Assembly (NCBI RefSeq): GCF_013034685.1
Contig: NZ_WQGO01000001.1
Location: forward strand, 620,001-684,000
DNA: 64,000 nucleotides
DNA from: Ruegeria lacuscaerulensis
Lineage (GTDB): Bacteria > Pseudomonadota > Alphaproteobacteria > Rhodobacterales > Rhodobacteraceae
Direction of reading: 5' to 3'
Shown here one piece after another: positions 25,776 through 34,793 of the stretch. Below the pieces are notes generated by a model. The model was not told the origin of the DNA and made no database searches. It was given only the letters and a program-made list of their open reading frames with translations. A program made the position numbers and the translations under genes. Position 1 is the stretch's first letter; the number at the start of each line of letters is the position of its first letter.

Positions 25776-26471
25776 ATGGGAAAGATCGTCATTTTGACAG
25801 GGGCCGGAATTTCAGCCGAAAGCGGTTTGGGCACATTTCGCGACGAAGGCGGTCTGTGGTCCCAGCACCGGATCGAAGACGTCGCCACGCCCGAAGGCTT
25901 TGCACGTGATCCAGCGTTGGTTCACGGCTTTTACAACGCCCGCCGTATTCAGGCTGCCAAAGCGCAGCCCAACGCTGCCCATCTGGCGCTCGCCCGCCTG
26001 CAACGCGACTTTCCGTCGGAGGTTGTGATCGTCACCCAGAATGTTGACAACCTGCACGAGGCTGGCGGGGCCAAAAACGTCCTGCACATGCACGGCACGC
26101 TTGCAGGAGCACTCTGTGCCACTTGCGATCATCGCTGGACTGCCCCACCCGAGATGTCCGTGGGCGAGGTTTGCCCGGCCTGCGCCGCCCCCTGTGCCCG
26201 ACCCGACGTGGTCTGGTTCGGCGAGATGCCATATCACATGGACCTCATTTACGACCACTTGGCAGGGGCGACCGTTTTTGCATCAATCGGCACGTCAGGT
26301 CAGGTCTACCCGGCGGCCGCGTTCGTGCACGAGGCCGCCTTGGCCGGAGCGCGAACGGCTGAACTGAACCTTGATCCCTCGGATGGCGCCTCGCGGTATG
26401 ATGAAGTCATTCTGGGCCCAGCCACTCAGATCGTGCCGCAGTGGGTCGACGGATTGCTGACACATTCCTAA
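25776..26471 (+). CDS. cobB: NAD-dependent protein deacylase (sirtuin, CobB type)
   Basis: 231 aa. NAD-binding GAGISAESG (9-17), TQNVDNLHEAGG, catalytic His in HMHGTL, and a zinc site with CATC and CPAC pairs. The YNAR segment places Tyr and Arg three residues apart, the class III signature that favours succinyl- or malonyl-lysine. An in-frame start at 25653 lies inside the divergent gene and is rejected. It removes acyl groups from lysines, linking metabolism to NAD. Confidence 0.94.
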   Translation: MGKIVILTGAGISAESGLGTFRDEGGLWSQHRIEDVATPEGFARDPALVHGFYNARRIQAAKAQPNAAHLALARLQRDFPSEVVIVTQNVDNLHEAGGAKNVLHMHGTLAGALCATCDHRWTAPPEMSVGEVCPACAAPCARPDVVWFGEMPYHMDLIYDHLAGATVFASIGTSGQVYPAAAFVHEAALAGARTAELNLDPSDGASRYDEVILGPATQIVPQWVDGLLTHS

Positions 26472-26532
26472 CCTGCGGTTGAAAAACGATTTATTTTGGG
26501 GCTGAATAACCCTGCCAATACCGGAGGCCCCA

Positions 26533-27141
26533 ATGACCGACCCGAACAACCCGCAGCCAGAGATCCTTGAGGCACACAGCATGGACAGCCGCGATGCGCT
26601 GGGCGATCAACTGGCCAATCTGTGGTGGACCTTCCTGCTGCGCGGCCTTCTGGCAGGCGCGCTGGGAATTGCAGCGCTGTTCTGGCCCACGGGTAGTATC
26701 GCACTACTGCTGCGGCTGGTGGGGGTGTTGCTGGTATTGGATGGCGGCCTCACCCTGCTGGGGTTCGGGCGGCGCGGCCTGATCGGCGGTGTTGGCGTCG
26801 GCGCGCTGCTGATCGGTCTGGTACTACTGATCTGGCCCGAAGGCGTCGCGCGCTTGACCTTTTTCCTGCTGGGCGCATGGGCGCTGATCGTGGGGATCGG
26901 CGCGCTGATGGCGTGGCGACAAATGCCCGAACGCAACCCAGATGCGGGGACTGTTCGCAATTCGGGGATCGTTGCCCTAATCATCGGGCTGGTCCTGTTG
27001 TTTTGGCCCGGTAGTGGCATGGTCGCGCTTGGCTGGGCGATCGCCTTCTCGGCCCTGGCCTTCTCTGCCGTCATGTTCTTTCTGGCAGCCCGCTTCAAAC
27101 GCGCCCATGACCGGGTCGCCCCGCGTGTCGTTAACCGCTAA
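26533..27141 (+). CDS. HdeD-like DUF308 membrane protein
   Basis: 202 aa with about six membrane helices in DUF308-type repeats (GALGIAALFWPTGSIALLLRLVGVLLVLDGGLTLL and similar). HdeD in E. coli protects against acid at high cell density; most homologues are uncharacterised. The end is a basic cytoplasmic tail. It stands 61 bp after the sirtuin gene on the same strand and could be co-transcribed. Confidence 0.85.
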   Translation: MTDPNNPQPEILEAHSMDSRDALGDQLANLWWTFLLRGLLAGALGIAALFWPTGSIALLLRLVGVLLVLDGGLTLLGFGRRGLIGGVGVGALLIGLVLLIWPEGVARLTFFLLGAWALIVGIGALMAWRQMPERNPDAGTVRNSGIVALIIGLVLLFWPGSGMVALGWAIAFSALAFSAVMFFLAARFKRAHDRVAPRVVNR

Positions 27142-27150
27142 GGCGCAAAC

Positions 27151-27171
27151 AGGCCGGGTTTTACCCGGCCT
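27151..27171. terminator. Hairpin between convergent DUF308 and PCuAC genes
   Basis: AGGCCGGGT-TTT-ACCCGGCCT, a perfect 9-bp stem with 3-nt loop. There is no T tract, so intrinsic termination is uncertain. Confidence 0.5.
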
Positions 27172-27217
27172 GACGCATGGATGACGGCCGCATCGCGGCC
27201 CGAAGACAGGCGTAGGC

Positions 27218-27691
27218 CTAGTTAGAATGCGACCCGTGGCCGCCCGTATCGTGACGTTCCAAATCGACGGGAACCTCGATAACGACCTCACCGGCTTTTT
27301 CGAAGATCAGCGTCACAGGAACCGTCTCACCTTGTTCGAACGGAGCGGCAAGTCCCATGAACATCACGTGATCACCGCCGCGTTTCAGTATATGCGACTC
27401 GCCCGCCGGGATCACAAAGCCTTCCTCAACATGGATCATCTTTGCGACGCCATTCGCGTCGATTTGATGCGTGTGCAACTCGACCCGTGCCGCCGCGTCG
27501 GATTGCACACCGATCAGCCGGTCCTCGGCATCGCCACTGTTTTGGATCACCATAAAGGCCGCCCCGGCCTTGGCTGCTTTACCGGCCGAACGCGCATAGG
27601 CATCCTCGACCGTGATAGTGTCCTGCGCCATAGCGGCAGAAGCAAAGGTAACAGCGGCCAGCACCGCCATGAATTTGGATGAAAAGGGCAT
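27218..27691 (-). CDS. pcuC: Periplasmic copper chaperone PCu(A)C
   Basis: 157 aa from the ATG at 27691, with a signal peptide (...FASAAMAQD). The copper-site residues are arranged as in the PCu(A)C family: a His in VELHTHQ, a Met in AKMIHV, and His/Met in HVMFMGL. It delivers Cu(I) to the CuA/CuB site of cytochrome c oxidase. A short histidine tail (HDTGGHGSHS) may bind more copper. A DUF2946 gene lies just upstream on the same strand, a frequent copper-related pairing. Confidence 0.94.
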   Translation of the reverse strand: MPFSSKFMAVLAAVTFASAAMAQDTITVEDAYARSAGKAAKAGAAFMVIQNSGDAEDRLIGVQSDAAARVELHTHQIDANGVAKMIHVEEGFVIPAGESHILKRGGDHVMFMGLAAPFEQGETVPVTLIFEKAGEVVIEVPVDLERHDTGGHGSHSN

Positions 27692-27735
27692 TGCGCCTCT
27701 CCTGACTTGAGAATTTGAACGAACTGATTTTGCGA

Positions 27736-28086
27736 TCAAATCCGGGCCGGAGGCGCGCGCGCCGGATGATGTGGACGGGGTGCCGCGATCAGATTTCCGC
27801 GCGTGCGTGCCGGCACGGCAACCTTGGGGCGCGGCGCAGGCGGAACGTCCACATGCGGCGCGTCAATCGCCCCCAGCAATGTCAGCGCATAGTCCGGACA
27901 ATAGTGCGGCGGTTGCGTCGGTTGCCCTTCGGCATCCATATAGACCACCACCGGCCCCGTACCCGTACACAGCACCATCTGCCCAACAGCGGCATCCACC
28001 CCGCGCGAGGCCGCAACGCTCTGACCGGTCAGGACAACCAGCAGCGATAGCATGTAAGGCAAGAGATATTTCAGAACGGGTCTCAC
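27736..28086 (-). CDS. DUF2946 family protein
   Basis: 116 aa. An N-terminal signal or anchor (YLLPYMLSLLVVLTGQSVAA) is followed by GQMVLCTGTGPVVVYMD and HYCPDYAL, the two-cysteine DUF2946 pattern. The C-terminal 40 residues are Pro/Ala/Arg-rich. DUF2946 proteins are commonly encoded beside TonB receptors or copper chaperones, as here with pcuC 44 bp downstream. The function is unknown. Confidence 0.8.
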   Translation of the reverse strand: MRPVLKYLLPYMLSLLVVLTGQSVAASRGVDAAVGQMVLCTGTGPVVVYMDAEGQPTQPPHYCPDYALTLLGAIDAPHVDVPPAPRPKVAVPARTRGNLIAAPRPHHPARAPPARI

Positions 28087-28169
28087 TCTGACCCACGGTA
28101 TAAGCCCGAGGGAAAGCGGGCTTCAAGCACAATCGGCAGCGCTAGAAGCCCTTGGTTTGAAATGAACCG

Positions 28170-28319
28170 TCAGCGGTCCAATTCCGGTCGTTTTACGGAC
28201 CCTTTGGTCAAGCTCGTATGCAGCCGGTTCACCTGACGTTGCATCCGAAAACCTGTCCCAAAGGTATTGCCGAAAAAACCGGTCAACAGGGCAAGAAAAT
28301 CGTAGGATTTGAAAGACAT
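28170..28319 (-). CDS. Putative small protein (49 aa)
   Basis: Reads MSFKSYDFLALLTGFFGNTF and ends ...RPELDR. The start is preceded by GGCGGAG nine bases upstream, a good ribosome site, and the N-terminal half is hydrophobic. It fills a 400-bp gap between DUF2946 and rpmB. I do not recognise a family, and coding status is uncertain. The rest of the gap shows only the rpmB terminator. Confidence 0.5.
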   Translation of the reverse strand: MSFKSYDFLALLTGFFGNTFGTGFRMQRQVNRLHTSLTKGSVKRPELDR

Positions 28320-28431
28320 GAGAGTGAACTCCGCCAGATGAATATGACTAAGCTTAACCCTACGTCAGCCAACTGTATGTGAACATTGTCACGCTGGAAG
28401 TGCTTTTCTCGTAATGCCCTGACTACAAACG

Positions 28432-28460
28432 AAAAGACCCCACACCGGACAGGTGCAGGG
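28432..28460 (-). terminator. Probable rpmB terminator
   Basis: On the minus strand CCCTGCACC-TGTCC-GGTGTGGGG forms a 9-bp stem with two G-T pairs, followed shortly by TCTTTTCG. It lies ~25 bp past the rpmB stop. Confidence 0.65.
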
Positions 28461-28485
28461 CCAAAATTCGCAGATCGGAAAAAGC

Positions 28486-28773
28486 TTAGGCGGAGGCCTG
28501 TGCCTTAGCGATTTCTTTTTTCACTTTCAGCGCGTTGGCCGACAGCTCTTCGTCCTTGGCTTTGGCCAGGAACGCGTCCAGACCACCGCGGTGGTCGACC
28601 GAGCGCAGCGCAGCCGCCGAGATGCGCAGCTTAACGCCGCGGCCCAGAGCTTCGGACTGCAAGGTGACGTCGTTCAGGTTGGGCAGGAAACGACGACGAG
28701 TTCTGTTTTTGGCGTGGCTGACATTGTTGCCAGTCATCGGGCCTTTTCCGGTCAGTTCGCAACGGCGCGACAT
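28486..28773 (-). CDS. rpmB: 50S ribosomal protein L28
   Basis: 95 aa, with the typical N-terminus [25 protein letters not shown] and the RRRFLPNL segment. Length is normal for alphaproteobacterial L28. The cysteine pair of zinc-type L28 is absent, so this is the C-minus form. It is a single-gene transcript with its own terminator. The 231 bp between its start and meaB hold nothing recognisable. Confidence 0.98.
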   Translation of the reverse strand: MSRRCELTGKGPMTGNNVSHAKNRTRRRFLPNLNDVTLQSEALGRGVKLRISAAALRSVDHRGGLDAFLAKAKDEELSANALKVKKEIAKAQASA

Positions 28774-29004
28774 GGTTTCTTCCTTTGTTTCTGGAGGCCA
28801 GGCAAAACGCCCTCGGCCAAATCACAAGGGGCACAACCCGAAGTCGCGCCCGAAAACTGGTTGGATGCGTTTAGTGGGAATCGCCGAGAGGGTCAAGACG
28901 GATCAACGGAATTCTTTGACTTTGCTGCATGACGCCGGGGCGCACCAGTCACATCATGGTTTTGTCAGGAAAATTCGCAAAAAGAACACCCCACTGATAG
29001 CCCC

Positions 29005-29976
29005 CTAAACCAGATGAGACAGCATCTGTTGCGCAGCAGCAGCCGGGCTGAGCACCCCTTGCGCGACTTTGGCATTCAACGATGCCATTTCAGCTTTGGC
29101 CTCGGACGTTTCCAGCCTGGCCAGCAGGGCATGGCGCACCTCCTGATCGAACCAGAAACAGGCTTGATCGGACCGGTTCGCTGCCCATTGACCTGTTTCA
29201 CGGCGCCATTGGCTAAGCGCCTGCATCTCGACCCAAGCCTGTTCCAACCCGTGTTCTTCGACGGCTGAAACCGTCATTGCCTTGGGAAAGCCCTCAGGGT
29301 CCTGCGGGCGCTTGCGCAATAGCCGCAATGCTCCCGCATAGTCAGCGCAGGTACGGGTCGCGGTGGCCTTGAGGTCCCCATCCGCCTTGTTGACCAGAAT
29401 CATATCCGCCATTTCCATGATGCCGCGCTTGACCCCCTGCAACTCGTCCCCGCCCGCCGGTGCGAGCAAGAGCAGGAACAAGTCCGACATCTCGGACACC
29501 ACGGTTTCGGATTGCCCCACGCCAACGGTCTCAATCAGAACCACGTCGAACCCTGCGGCCTCGCACAGGGCGATGGCCTCGCGGGTGCGACGGGCCACAC
29601 CACCTAAATGGCTTTGGCTTGGGGACGGGCGGATAAAGGCGGCGCGTTCGCGGCTCAGACGCTCCATCCGGGTCTTGTCGCCTAAAATGGACCCGCCGGA
29701 CCGGGCCGAGCTGGGATCGACCGCAAGAACAGCAACGCGCAGCCCCTGCCCGATCAACATCATGCCGAAGCTTTCGATAAATGTGGATTTGCCAACGCCC
29801 GGCGTGCCCGACAGCCCGATGCGCAGCGCCTGCCGCCCGGAATTGGCCAGACGCGCCAATAGTTCACCCGCCTGCGCCCGGTGGTCAGCACGGCCGCTTT
29901 CGACCAAAGTGATCGCGCGGGCCAGCGCACGCCGGTCCCCGTCCAAAATCCTGTCACTCAGGTTGTCTATGTCCAT
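29005..29976 (-). CDS. meaB: Methylmalonyl-CoA mutase-associated GTPase MeaB
   Basis: 323 aa from the ATG at 29976 (MDIDNLSDRILDGDRRALARAITLVE). G1 is GTPGVGKSTF (~54), then DPSSARSGGSILGDKTRM and ETVGVGQSE, followed by NKADGD. This G3E GTPase protects and reloads methylmalonyl-CoA mutase with adenosylcobalamin in propionyl-CoA metabolism. The mutase gene is not in the window. A start at 30117 would add 47 unrelated residues and is rejected. Confidence 0.96.
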   Translation of the reverse strand: MDIDNLSDRILDGDRRALARAITLVESGRADHRAQAGELLARLANSGRQALRIGLSGTPGVGKSTFIESFGMMLIGQGLRVAVLAVDPSSARSGGSILGDKTRMERLSRERAAFIRPSPSQSHLGGVARRTREAIALCEAAGFDVVLIETVGVGQSETVVSEMSDLFLLLLAPAGGDELQGVKRGIMEMADMILVNKADGDLKATATRTCADYAGALRLLRKRPQDPEGFPKAMTVSAVEEHGLEQAWVEMQALSQWRRETGQWAANRSDQACFWFDQEVRHALLARLETSEAKAEMASLNAKVAQGVLSPAAAAQQMLSHLV

Positions 29977-30241
29977 TTTCGTCCCAACCTCCTGCGGCTC
30001 CACTAATTGCCGTCGCCACAGCCGATTTGTCCAGACCGGACTGTGCGAAGACCCCGCTGGATGCCAACAAGCTGAGCTGTTTTTGTGACCCTGGCGTCTA
30101 GTTTCTGTCCCCTTCACCGTCGCTGCTCAGGCCCAGCGTGCGGACCCGCTTTGGGTAAAGGCGTGCGAGATAGGCCTCTCCTCTGACGAAACCGGTGCAG
30201 AGGAACTGGACGCCGCCCGGCGCTTGGCGGATAAAGCCTGC

Positions 30242-32674
30242 ATGACTCGACTACCAATCGACGACACCATTCCTGAACTGCTGACTGCCCTAAAATCCGC
30301 AGGGCGGGCCGTACTGCAAGCGCCTCCGGGCGCGGGTAAGACGACCCGGGTCCCTCTGGCGATGCTCGAGGCGGGGTTGTGTGACGGCAAGATCGTGATG
30401 CTGGAACCGCGCCGTCTGGCCGCCCGTGCGGCAGCGGAACGCATGGCCGAAACGCTGGGCGAACGTGCGGGGCAGACGGTGGGCTACCGGGTACGGGGCG
30501 AAGCGAAGGTGTCGGCCAACACCCGGATCGAGGTCGTGACCGAAGGCATCCTGACCAGGATGCTACAATCCGAACCCGACCTGCCCGGCGTTGGCGCGGT
30601 GATCTTTGACGAATTTCACGAACGGTCCCTGAATGCCGATTTGGGACTGGCGCTGTGCCTTGAGGTGACAGGCGCGTTGCGCGACGATCTGATCCTTTTG
30701 GCCATGTCTGCCACGTTGGACGCCGAACCTGTCGGGCGGTTGATGAACGCGCCACTAGTAACCTCGTCCGGCCGCAGCTTTCCGGTTGAAACACGCTGGC
30801 TGGACCATCCTTTGGGCACGAAGGCGCGACGGCTGGATGCTCTGGTCGATCTGGTGGTGCAGGCCGAACGCGAAACAACCGGCGGGATGTTGGTTTTCCT
30901 GCCAGGCGAGGGCGAGATTCGCCGCGCCGAAAACGCCTTGGCCGGGCGCTTGCCCGATGTGTGTGTTGTGCGCCCCCTATTCGGCGCGATGCCCTTCGCC
31001 GCCCAACGCAAGGCGATTGGTCCGGTCGAGACGGGGCGCAAGGTCGTTCTGGCCACGTCGATTGCCGAAACCTCTCTAACCATTCCCGACATCCGCGTTG
31101 TGGTCGATATGGGACAGGCACGGCGGGCGCGGTTTGATCCGGGATCAGGCATGTCGCGGCTGGTAACGGAACGGGTCACACGCGCCGAGGCAACCCAACG
31201 CACGGGCCGTGCCGGACGCGTGGCTGAAGGCGTTTGCTATCGCTTTTGGTCCAAAGGCGAAGAGGGCGCCCTTTCCACCTACCCTCCGGCCGAGATCGAG
31301 GCAGCCGACCTGACCGGTCTGGCGCTGGAACTGGCGCTTTGGGGGGCAGAACCGGGCGATCTGGCCTTTCTGACCCCTCCGCCCGAAGGCACGATGTCTG
31401 AGGCCCGCGCCTTGCTGACCATGCTGGGCGCACTGGACCGCAAGGGGCGGATCACCGATCACGGTCGCGCGCTGGCCGCCCTGCCCCTGCACCCAAGGCT
31501 GGGACATATGCTGGAACGTGCCGGGCCGGACGCCGCCGCTCTGGCCGCGTTGATGGCCGAGCGCGACCCGCTGCTTGGCGCGCCTGTTGATATGTTGTTG
31601 CGGCTTGAGGCCTTGCGCGACCCGCGCGCATTTCAACGCAACCGCGTCTGGCAAGTAAATACGGGTGCGCTTGATCGCATCAAGGCCGAGGCCAAGCGGT
31701 TGCGCAGCAAGGGCAGCCCATCCGACCTGAGCCCCGCCGCCATGGCCGCGCTGGCCTATCCCGACCGCATCGGCCAACGCCGCAAAGGCGATGAGCCGCG
31801 CTATGTCTTGTCGGGTGGCAAGGGAGTGGTGCTGGACAGCACGGACACCCTGGCCGCAGCCCCCTATCTGGTTGTCACCGACACCGACGGCAATCCGCGC
31901 GAGGCGCGCGTGCGCATGGCTGCGCAGATCTCGGAACGTGAAATCCGTGATCTCTTCGCGGATCAGATCGCCTGGGTCGAAAGTTGTGCGTGGTCCAAAC
32001 GCGACCGCCGCGTCATCGCCCGCAGGCAGGAACGGCTGGGCGCGATTACCTTGGATGACCGTATCTGGAAGGACGTGCCCGACGAAACCTTGGCACTGGC
32101 GATGTTGGACGGTGTCCGCGACCTCGGACTGCGGCTCGAAGGGGCCTCCGCCCGGCTGGCGGCGCGGGTCGAACTTGTCCGCGCCGAAGGTGCCAACCTG
32201 CCCGATTTCTCAGCCGAGGGGTTGATGAAAACTCTAGAAGACTGGCTGCTGCCCATGCTGTCAGGCGTGCGTTCGGCCGAGGACTGGAAGCGGTTTGATC
32301 TGCTGCCTGCCCTGCGTGTACGGCTAGACTGGACCCAGACGCAGGAACTGGACCGACGTGCGCCGGGCGCGTTTCAGACGCCGTTGGGCCGCAAGGTACC
32401 GATTGATTATGGCGGGGCGATCCCGGAAATCTCGGTCCGGTTACAGGAACTGTTCGGTGTCACGCGCCATCCGGTTGTCGGAGGCGAACCGCTGAAGATC
32501 ACCCTGCTGTCCCCGGCCCAACGCCCCATTCAGATCACACGCGACCTGCCGGGGTTCTGGGCGGGCTCCTACGCTGATGTCCGAAAGGACATGCGCGCGC
32601 AATACCCCAAACACCCCTGGCCCGAAGACCCCACACAGGCCGACCCAACCTTGCGTGCGAAACGACGCAATTAG
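30242..32674 (+). CDS. hrpB: ATP-dependent RNA helicase HrpB
   Basis: 810 aa DExH-box helicase. Motif I APPGAGKTTR (27-36), motif II DEFHERS (~123), motif III SATLDAEP, and motif VI QRTGRAGR are present. The HrpB-specific C-terminal domain ends near ITRDLPGFWAGSYADVRKDMRAQYPKHPWPEDP, the family hallmark. The ATG at 30242 is chosen; the frame is open upstream for ~50 codons but only TTG at 30224 could serve. The role in bacteria is RNA metabolism, not precisely known. Confidence 0.97.
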   Translation: MTRLPIDDTIPELLTALKSAGRAVLQAPPGAGKTTRVPLAMLEAGLCDGKIVMLEPRRLAARAAAERMAETLGERAGQTVGYRVRGEAKVSANTRIEVVTEGILTRMLQSEPDLPGVGAVIFDEFHERSLNADLGLALCLEVTGALRDDLILLAMSATLDAEPVGRLMNAPLVTSSGRSFPVETRWLDHPLGTKARRLDALVDLVVQAERETTGGMLVFLPGEGEIRRAENALAGRLPDVCVVRPLFGAMPFAAQRKAIGPVETGRKVVLATSIAETSLTIPDIRVVVDMGQARRARFDPGSGMSRLVTERVTRAEATQRTGRAGRVAEGVCYRFWSKGEEGALSTYPPAEIEAADLTGLALELALWGAEPGDLAFLTPPPEGTMSEARALLTMLGALDRKGRITDHGRALAALPLHPRLGHMLERAGPDAAALAALMAERDPLLGAPVDMLLRLEALRDPRAFQRNRVWQVNTGALDRIKAEAKRLRSKGSPSDLSPAAMAALAYPDRIGQRRKGDEPRYVLSGGKGVVLDSTDTLAAAPYLVVTDTDGNPREARVRMAAQISEREIRDLFADQIAWVESCAWSKRDRRVIARRQERLGAITLDDRIWKDVPDETLALAMLDGVRDLGLRLEGASARLAARVELVRAEGANLPDFSAEGLMKTLEDWLLPMLSGVRSAEDWKRFDLLPALRVRLDWTQTQELDRRAPGAFQTPLGRKVPIDYGGAIPEISVRLQELFGVTRHPVVGGEPLKITLLSPAQRPIQITRDLPGFWAGSYADVRKDMRAQYPKHPWPEDPTQADPTLRAKRRN

Positions 32675-32763
32675 GCCTGCCCCTCCGGTTTATTGAATAT
32701 ATCTTCTTTCGTTGTTATTTGACCGCTTGAGGAGGCGCTCGGGCAGGCCGGCGTAAAAAATAC

Positions 32764-33222
32764 ATGTCACATTGGTTGCGAAATACCTGGGAGGAGATCC
32801 TTCGCCCCCTGTTCCTGCGTCCCCGCAGGGTGCAGGTCGCAGCGTTGTGCACGCGCCAAACCGATAGTGGGATCGAGGTGCTACTGATCACCAGCCGTGA
32901 CACCGGTCGCTGGATCATCCCAAAGGGCTGGCCCATGGATGGCAAAGACGGTGCTGAAACGGCTGCGCAAGAGGCATGGGAAGAGGCCGGCGTTCAGGCC
33001 GCACATATCCACCGGGACCCGGTGGGGCGCTATACATATGACAAAAAGCTAAACGACGGATCTTTGCTTCCGGTTCTGACCAGCGTGTACCGAATTGAGG
33101 TAGAGGAGTTGGCGGACGAGTTCCCGGAGCTCGGCCAGCGCGAGCGGCACTGGGTTCGCCCGTCCGACGCGGCAGAGCGGGTGAACGAGCCCGAATTGCG
33201 TGCGCTTCTTCGTCGGTATTAA
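32764..33222 (+). CDS. Nudix hydrolase
   Basis: 152 aa. The Nudix box is GWPMDGKDGAETAAQEAWEE followed by AGV (55-77). The canonical REUxEE arginine is replaced by Gln (QEAWEE), as in many roseobacter homologues. The pattern RWIIPKGW before the box is typical of diphosphoinositol-polyphosphate/diadenosine-phosphate hydrolase relatives. The substrate is unknown. It lies 93 bp upstream of the phosphate transporter gene, possibly linking phosphate metabolism. Confidence 0.92.
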   Translation: MSHWLRNTWEEILRPLFLRPRRVQVAALCTRQTDSGIEVLLITSRDTGRWIIPKGWPMDGKDGAETAAQEAWEEAGVQAAHIHRDPVGRYTYDKKLNDGSLLPVLTSVYRIEVEELADEFPELGQRERHWVRPSDAAERVNEPELRALLRRY

Positions 33223-33314
33223 CACATTCGCAAGCCCTGAAAGGGCAGAAGGTTGAATAGCAGGCCCGAACCTTGTATCGGCCTGCGCTAGCCCGCAACC
33301 ACTTGCAAAACCCA

Positions 33315-34793
33315 ATGACTGAAATCCACACCAACAGCCGATGGAAGGCGCTGGACAGCGACCTGCACCGCATTTCGCGTATTGAACACGCGAATGCGTT
33401 CGTTGCGCGCCCGCTGCTGGCCTCCGGCGTTGCGTTGGCCTTTGTGGTGTTGGCGGGATTGACCGCTGCAGTGTTGTTTGGGCAGGCCGACGGGCGTCTG
33501 GTTGTGGTCGCAGCCGCCGTATTCGGCGCCTATATGGCGATCAATGTGGGCGCCAACGATGTCGCCAACAACATGGGCCCCGCCGTGGGCGCCAACGCGT
33601 TGCCGATGGGTGTCGCCATCACAATCGTCGCCATCGCCGAAAGCGCAGGTGCGCTGCTGGCCGGGGGTGATGTCGTGACGACTATTTCGCGCGATATCGT
33701 ACATCCGGCTTCGGTCACAACAGAAGCGCACTTTATCTGGGCCATGTTGGCGGCCCTGATGTCGGCGGCGTTGTGGGTCAATATCGCCACTTGGGTGAGG
33801 GCCCCGGTTTCGACCACGCATTCGGTCGTTGGGGGCGTGGTCGGCGCAGGCGTCGCAGCCGCAGGTCTGAGCGCCGTGAACTGGAGCACCGTCGGCACCA
33901 TAGCACTCAGTTGGATGGTCTCGCCCGTGATTGGCGGCGCGGTCGCCGCCATGTTCCTGGCTTTTATCCGCGCGCGCATTCTGCGCCAGGACGACAAAAT
34001 CACCGCCGCGCGCCGCTGGGTTCCTATTTTGGTGGGGCTGATGGCAGGTGCTTTTGCGACCTATATGTCGGTAAAAGGGTTAGAGCGGGTCGTCCAAGTT
34101 GATCCTGTCATCGCATTGAGCACCGGTGGAGGTTTGGGGCTTTTTTTCTGGCGACTTACGATCCCATGGGTGCACAGGCGGACCCGCAACATAGAGAACC
34201 GCCGCCGGGCGATGAAATCTCTGTTTGGCCTTCCTCTGATCATCGCTGCCATTTTCCTCAGCTTCGCGCATGGGGCAAATGACGTGGCGAACGCGATCGG
34301 CCCTTTGGCCGGGATCGTCCACGTGTCTGAATTCCACGACCTTGCCGCCACGGTAGCCGTGCCGCAATGGATCATGCTGATCGGCGCGTTTGGTATCTCT
34401 TTCGGTTTATTCCTGTTTGGTCCGCGCCTGATCCGCATGGTGGGTACCCAGATCACGAAACTGAACCCGATGCGTGCCTTTTGCATCGCCCTCGCCACAG
34501 CTCTGACCGTCATTCTGGCCAGTTGGCTGGGCTTACCCGTGAGCACCACCCATATCGCTATCGGCGCAGTATTCGGGGTGGGTTTCTTCCGCGAATGGGA
34601 GACAGATCGCCGCTGGAAAAAGTCCAACCAACAGCGCCCGCCTGAACAACGACGTGCCCGCGAGGAACGCCAACGCCGCAAGCTTGTCCGCCGGTCGCAT
34701 TTCATGACGATCCTTGGGGCGTGGATGGTGACAGTACCCGCCTCGGCCGTCATGTCGGCGATGATCTTCGGCCTTCTGACGGCCTTCCACTAA
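33315..34793 (+). CDS. Inorganic phosphate transporter (PiT family)
   Basis: 492 aa with about 10-11 helices. The duplicated PiT signatures are present: NVGANDVANNMGPAVG in the first half and FAHGANDVANAIGPLAG in the second. The ATG at 33315 is chosen over a TTG at 33273. A basic cytoplasmic insert (RPPEQRRAREERQRRKLVRR) precedes the last helix. It imports phosphate as a metal-phosphate complex driven by protons. Its stop shares four bases with convergent panE. Confidence 0.94.
   Translation: MTEIHTNSRWKALDSDLHRISRIEHANAFVARPLLASGVALAFVVLAGLTAAVLFGQADGRLVVVAAAVFGAYMAINVGANDVANNMGPAVGANALPMGVAITIVAIAESAGALLAGGDVVTTISRDIVHPASVTTEAHFIWAMLAALMSAALWVNIATWVRAPVSTTHSVVGGVVGAGVAAAGLSAVNWSTVGTIALSWMVSPVIGGAVAAMFLAFIRARILRQDDKITAARRWVPILVGLMAGAFATYMSVKGLERVVQVDPVIALSTGGGLGLFFWRLTIPWVHRRTRNIENRRRAMKSLFGLPLIIAAIFLSFAHGANDVANAIGPLAGIVHVSEFHDLAATVAVPQWIMLIGAFGISFGLFLFGPRLIRMVGTQITKLNPMRAFCIALATALTVILASWLGLPVSTTHIAIGAVFGVGFFREWETDRRWKKSNQQRPPEQRRAREERQRRKLVRRSHFMTILGAWMVTVPASAVMSAMIFGLLTAFH

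Noticed and set aside
30089..30241. Open frame continuous with and upstream of hrpB, protein-like in appearance
   Set aside because: No ATG or GTG start and only a TTG at 30224; hrpB begins naturally at 30242.
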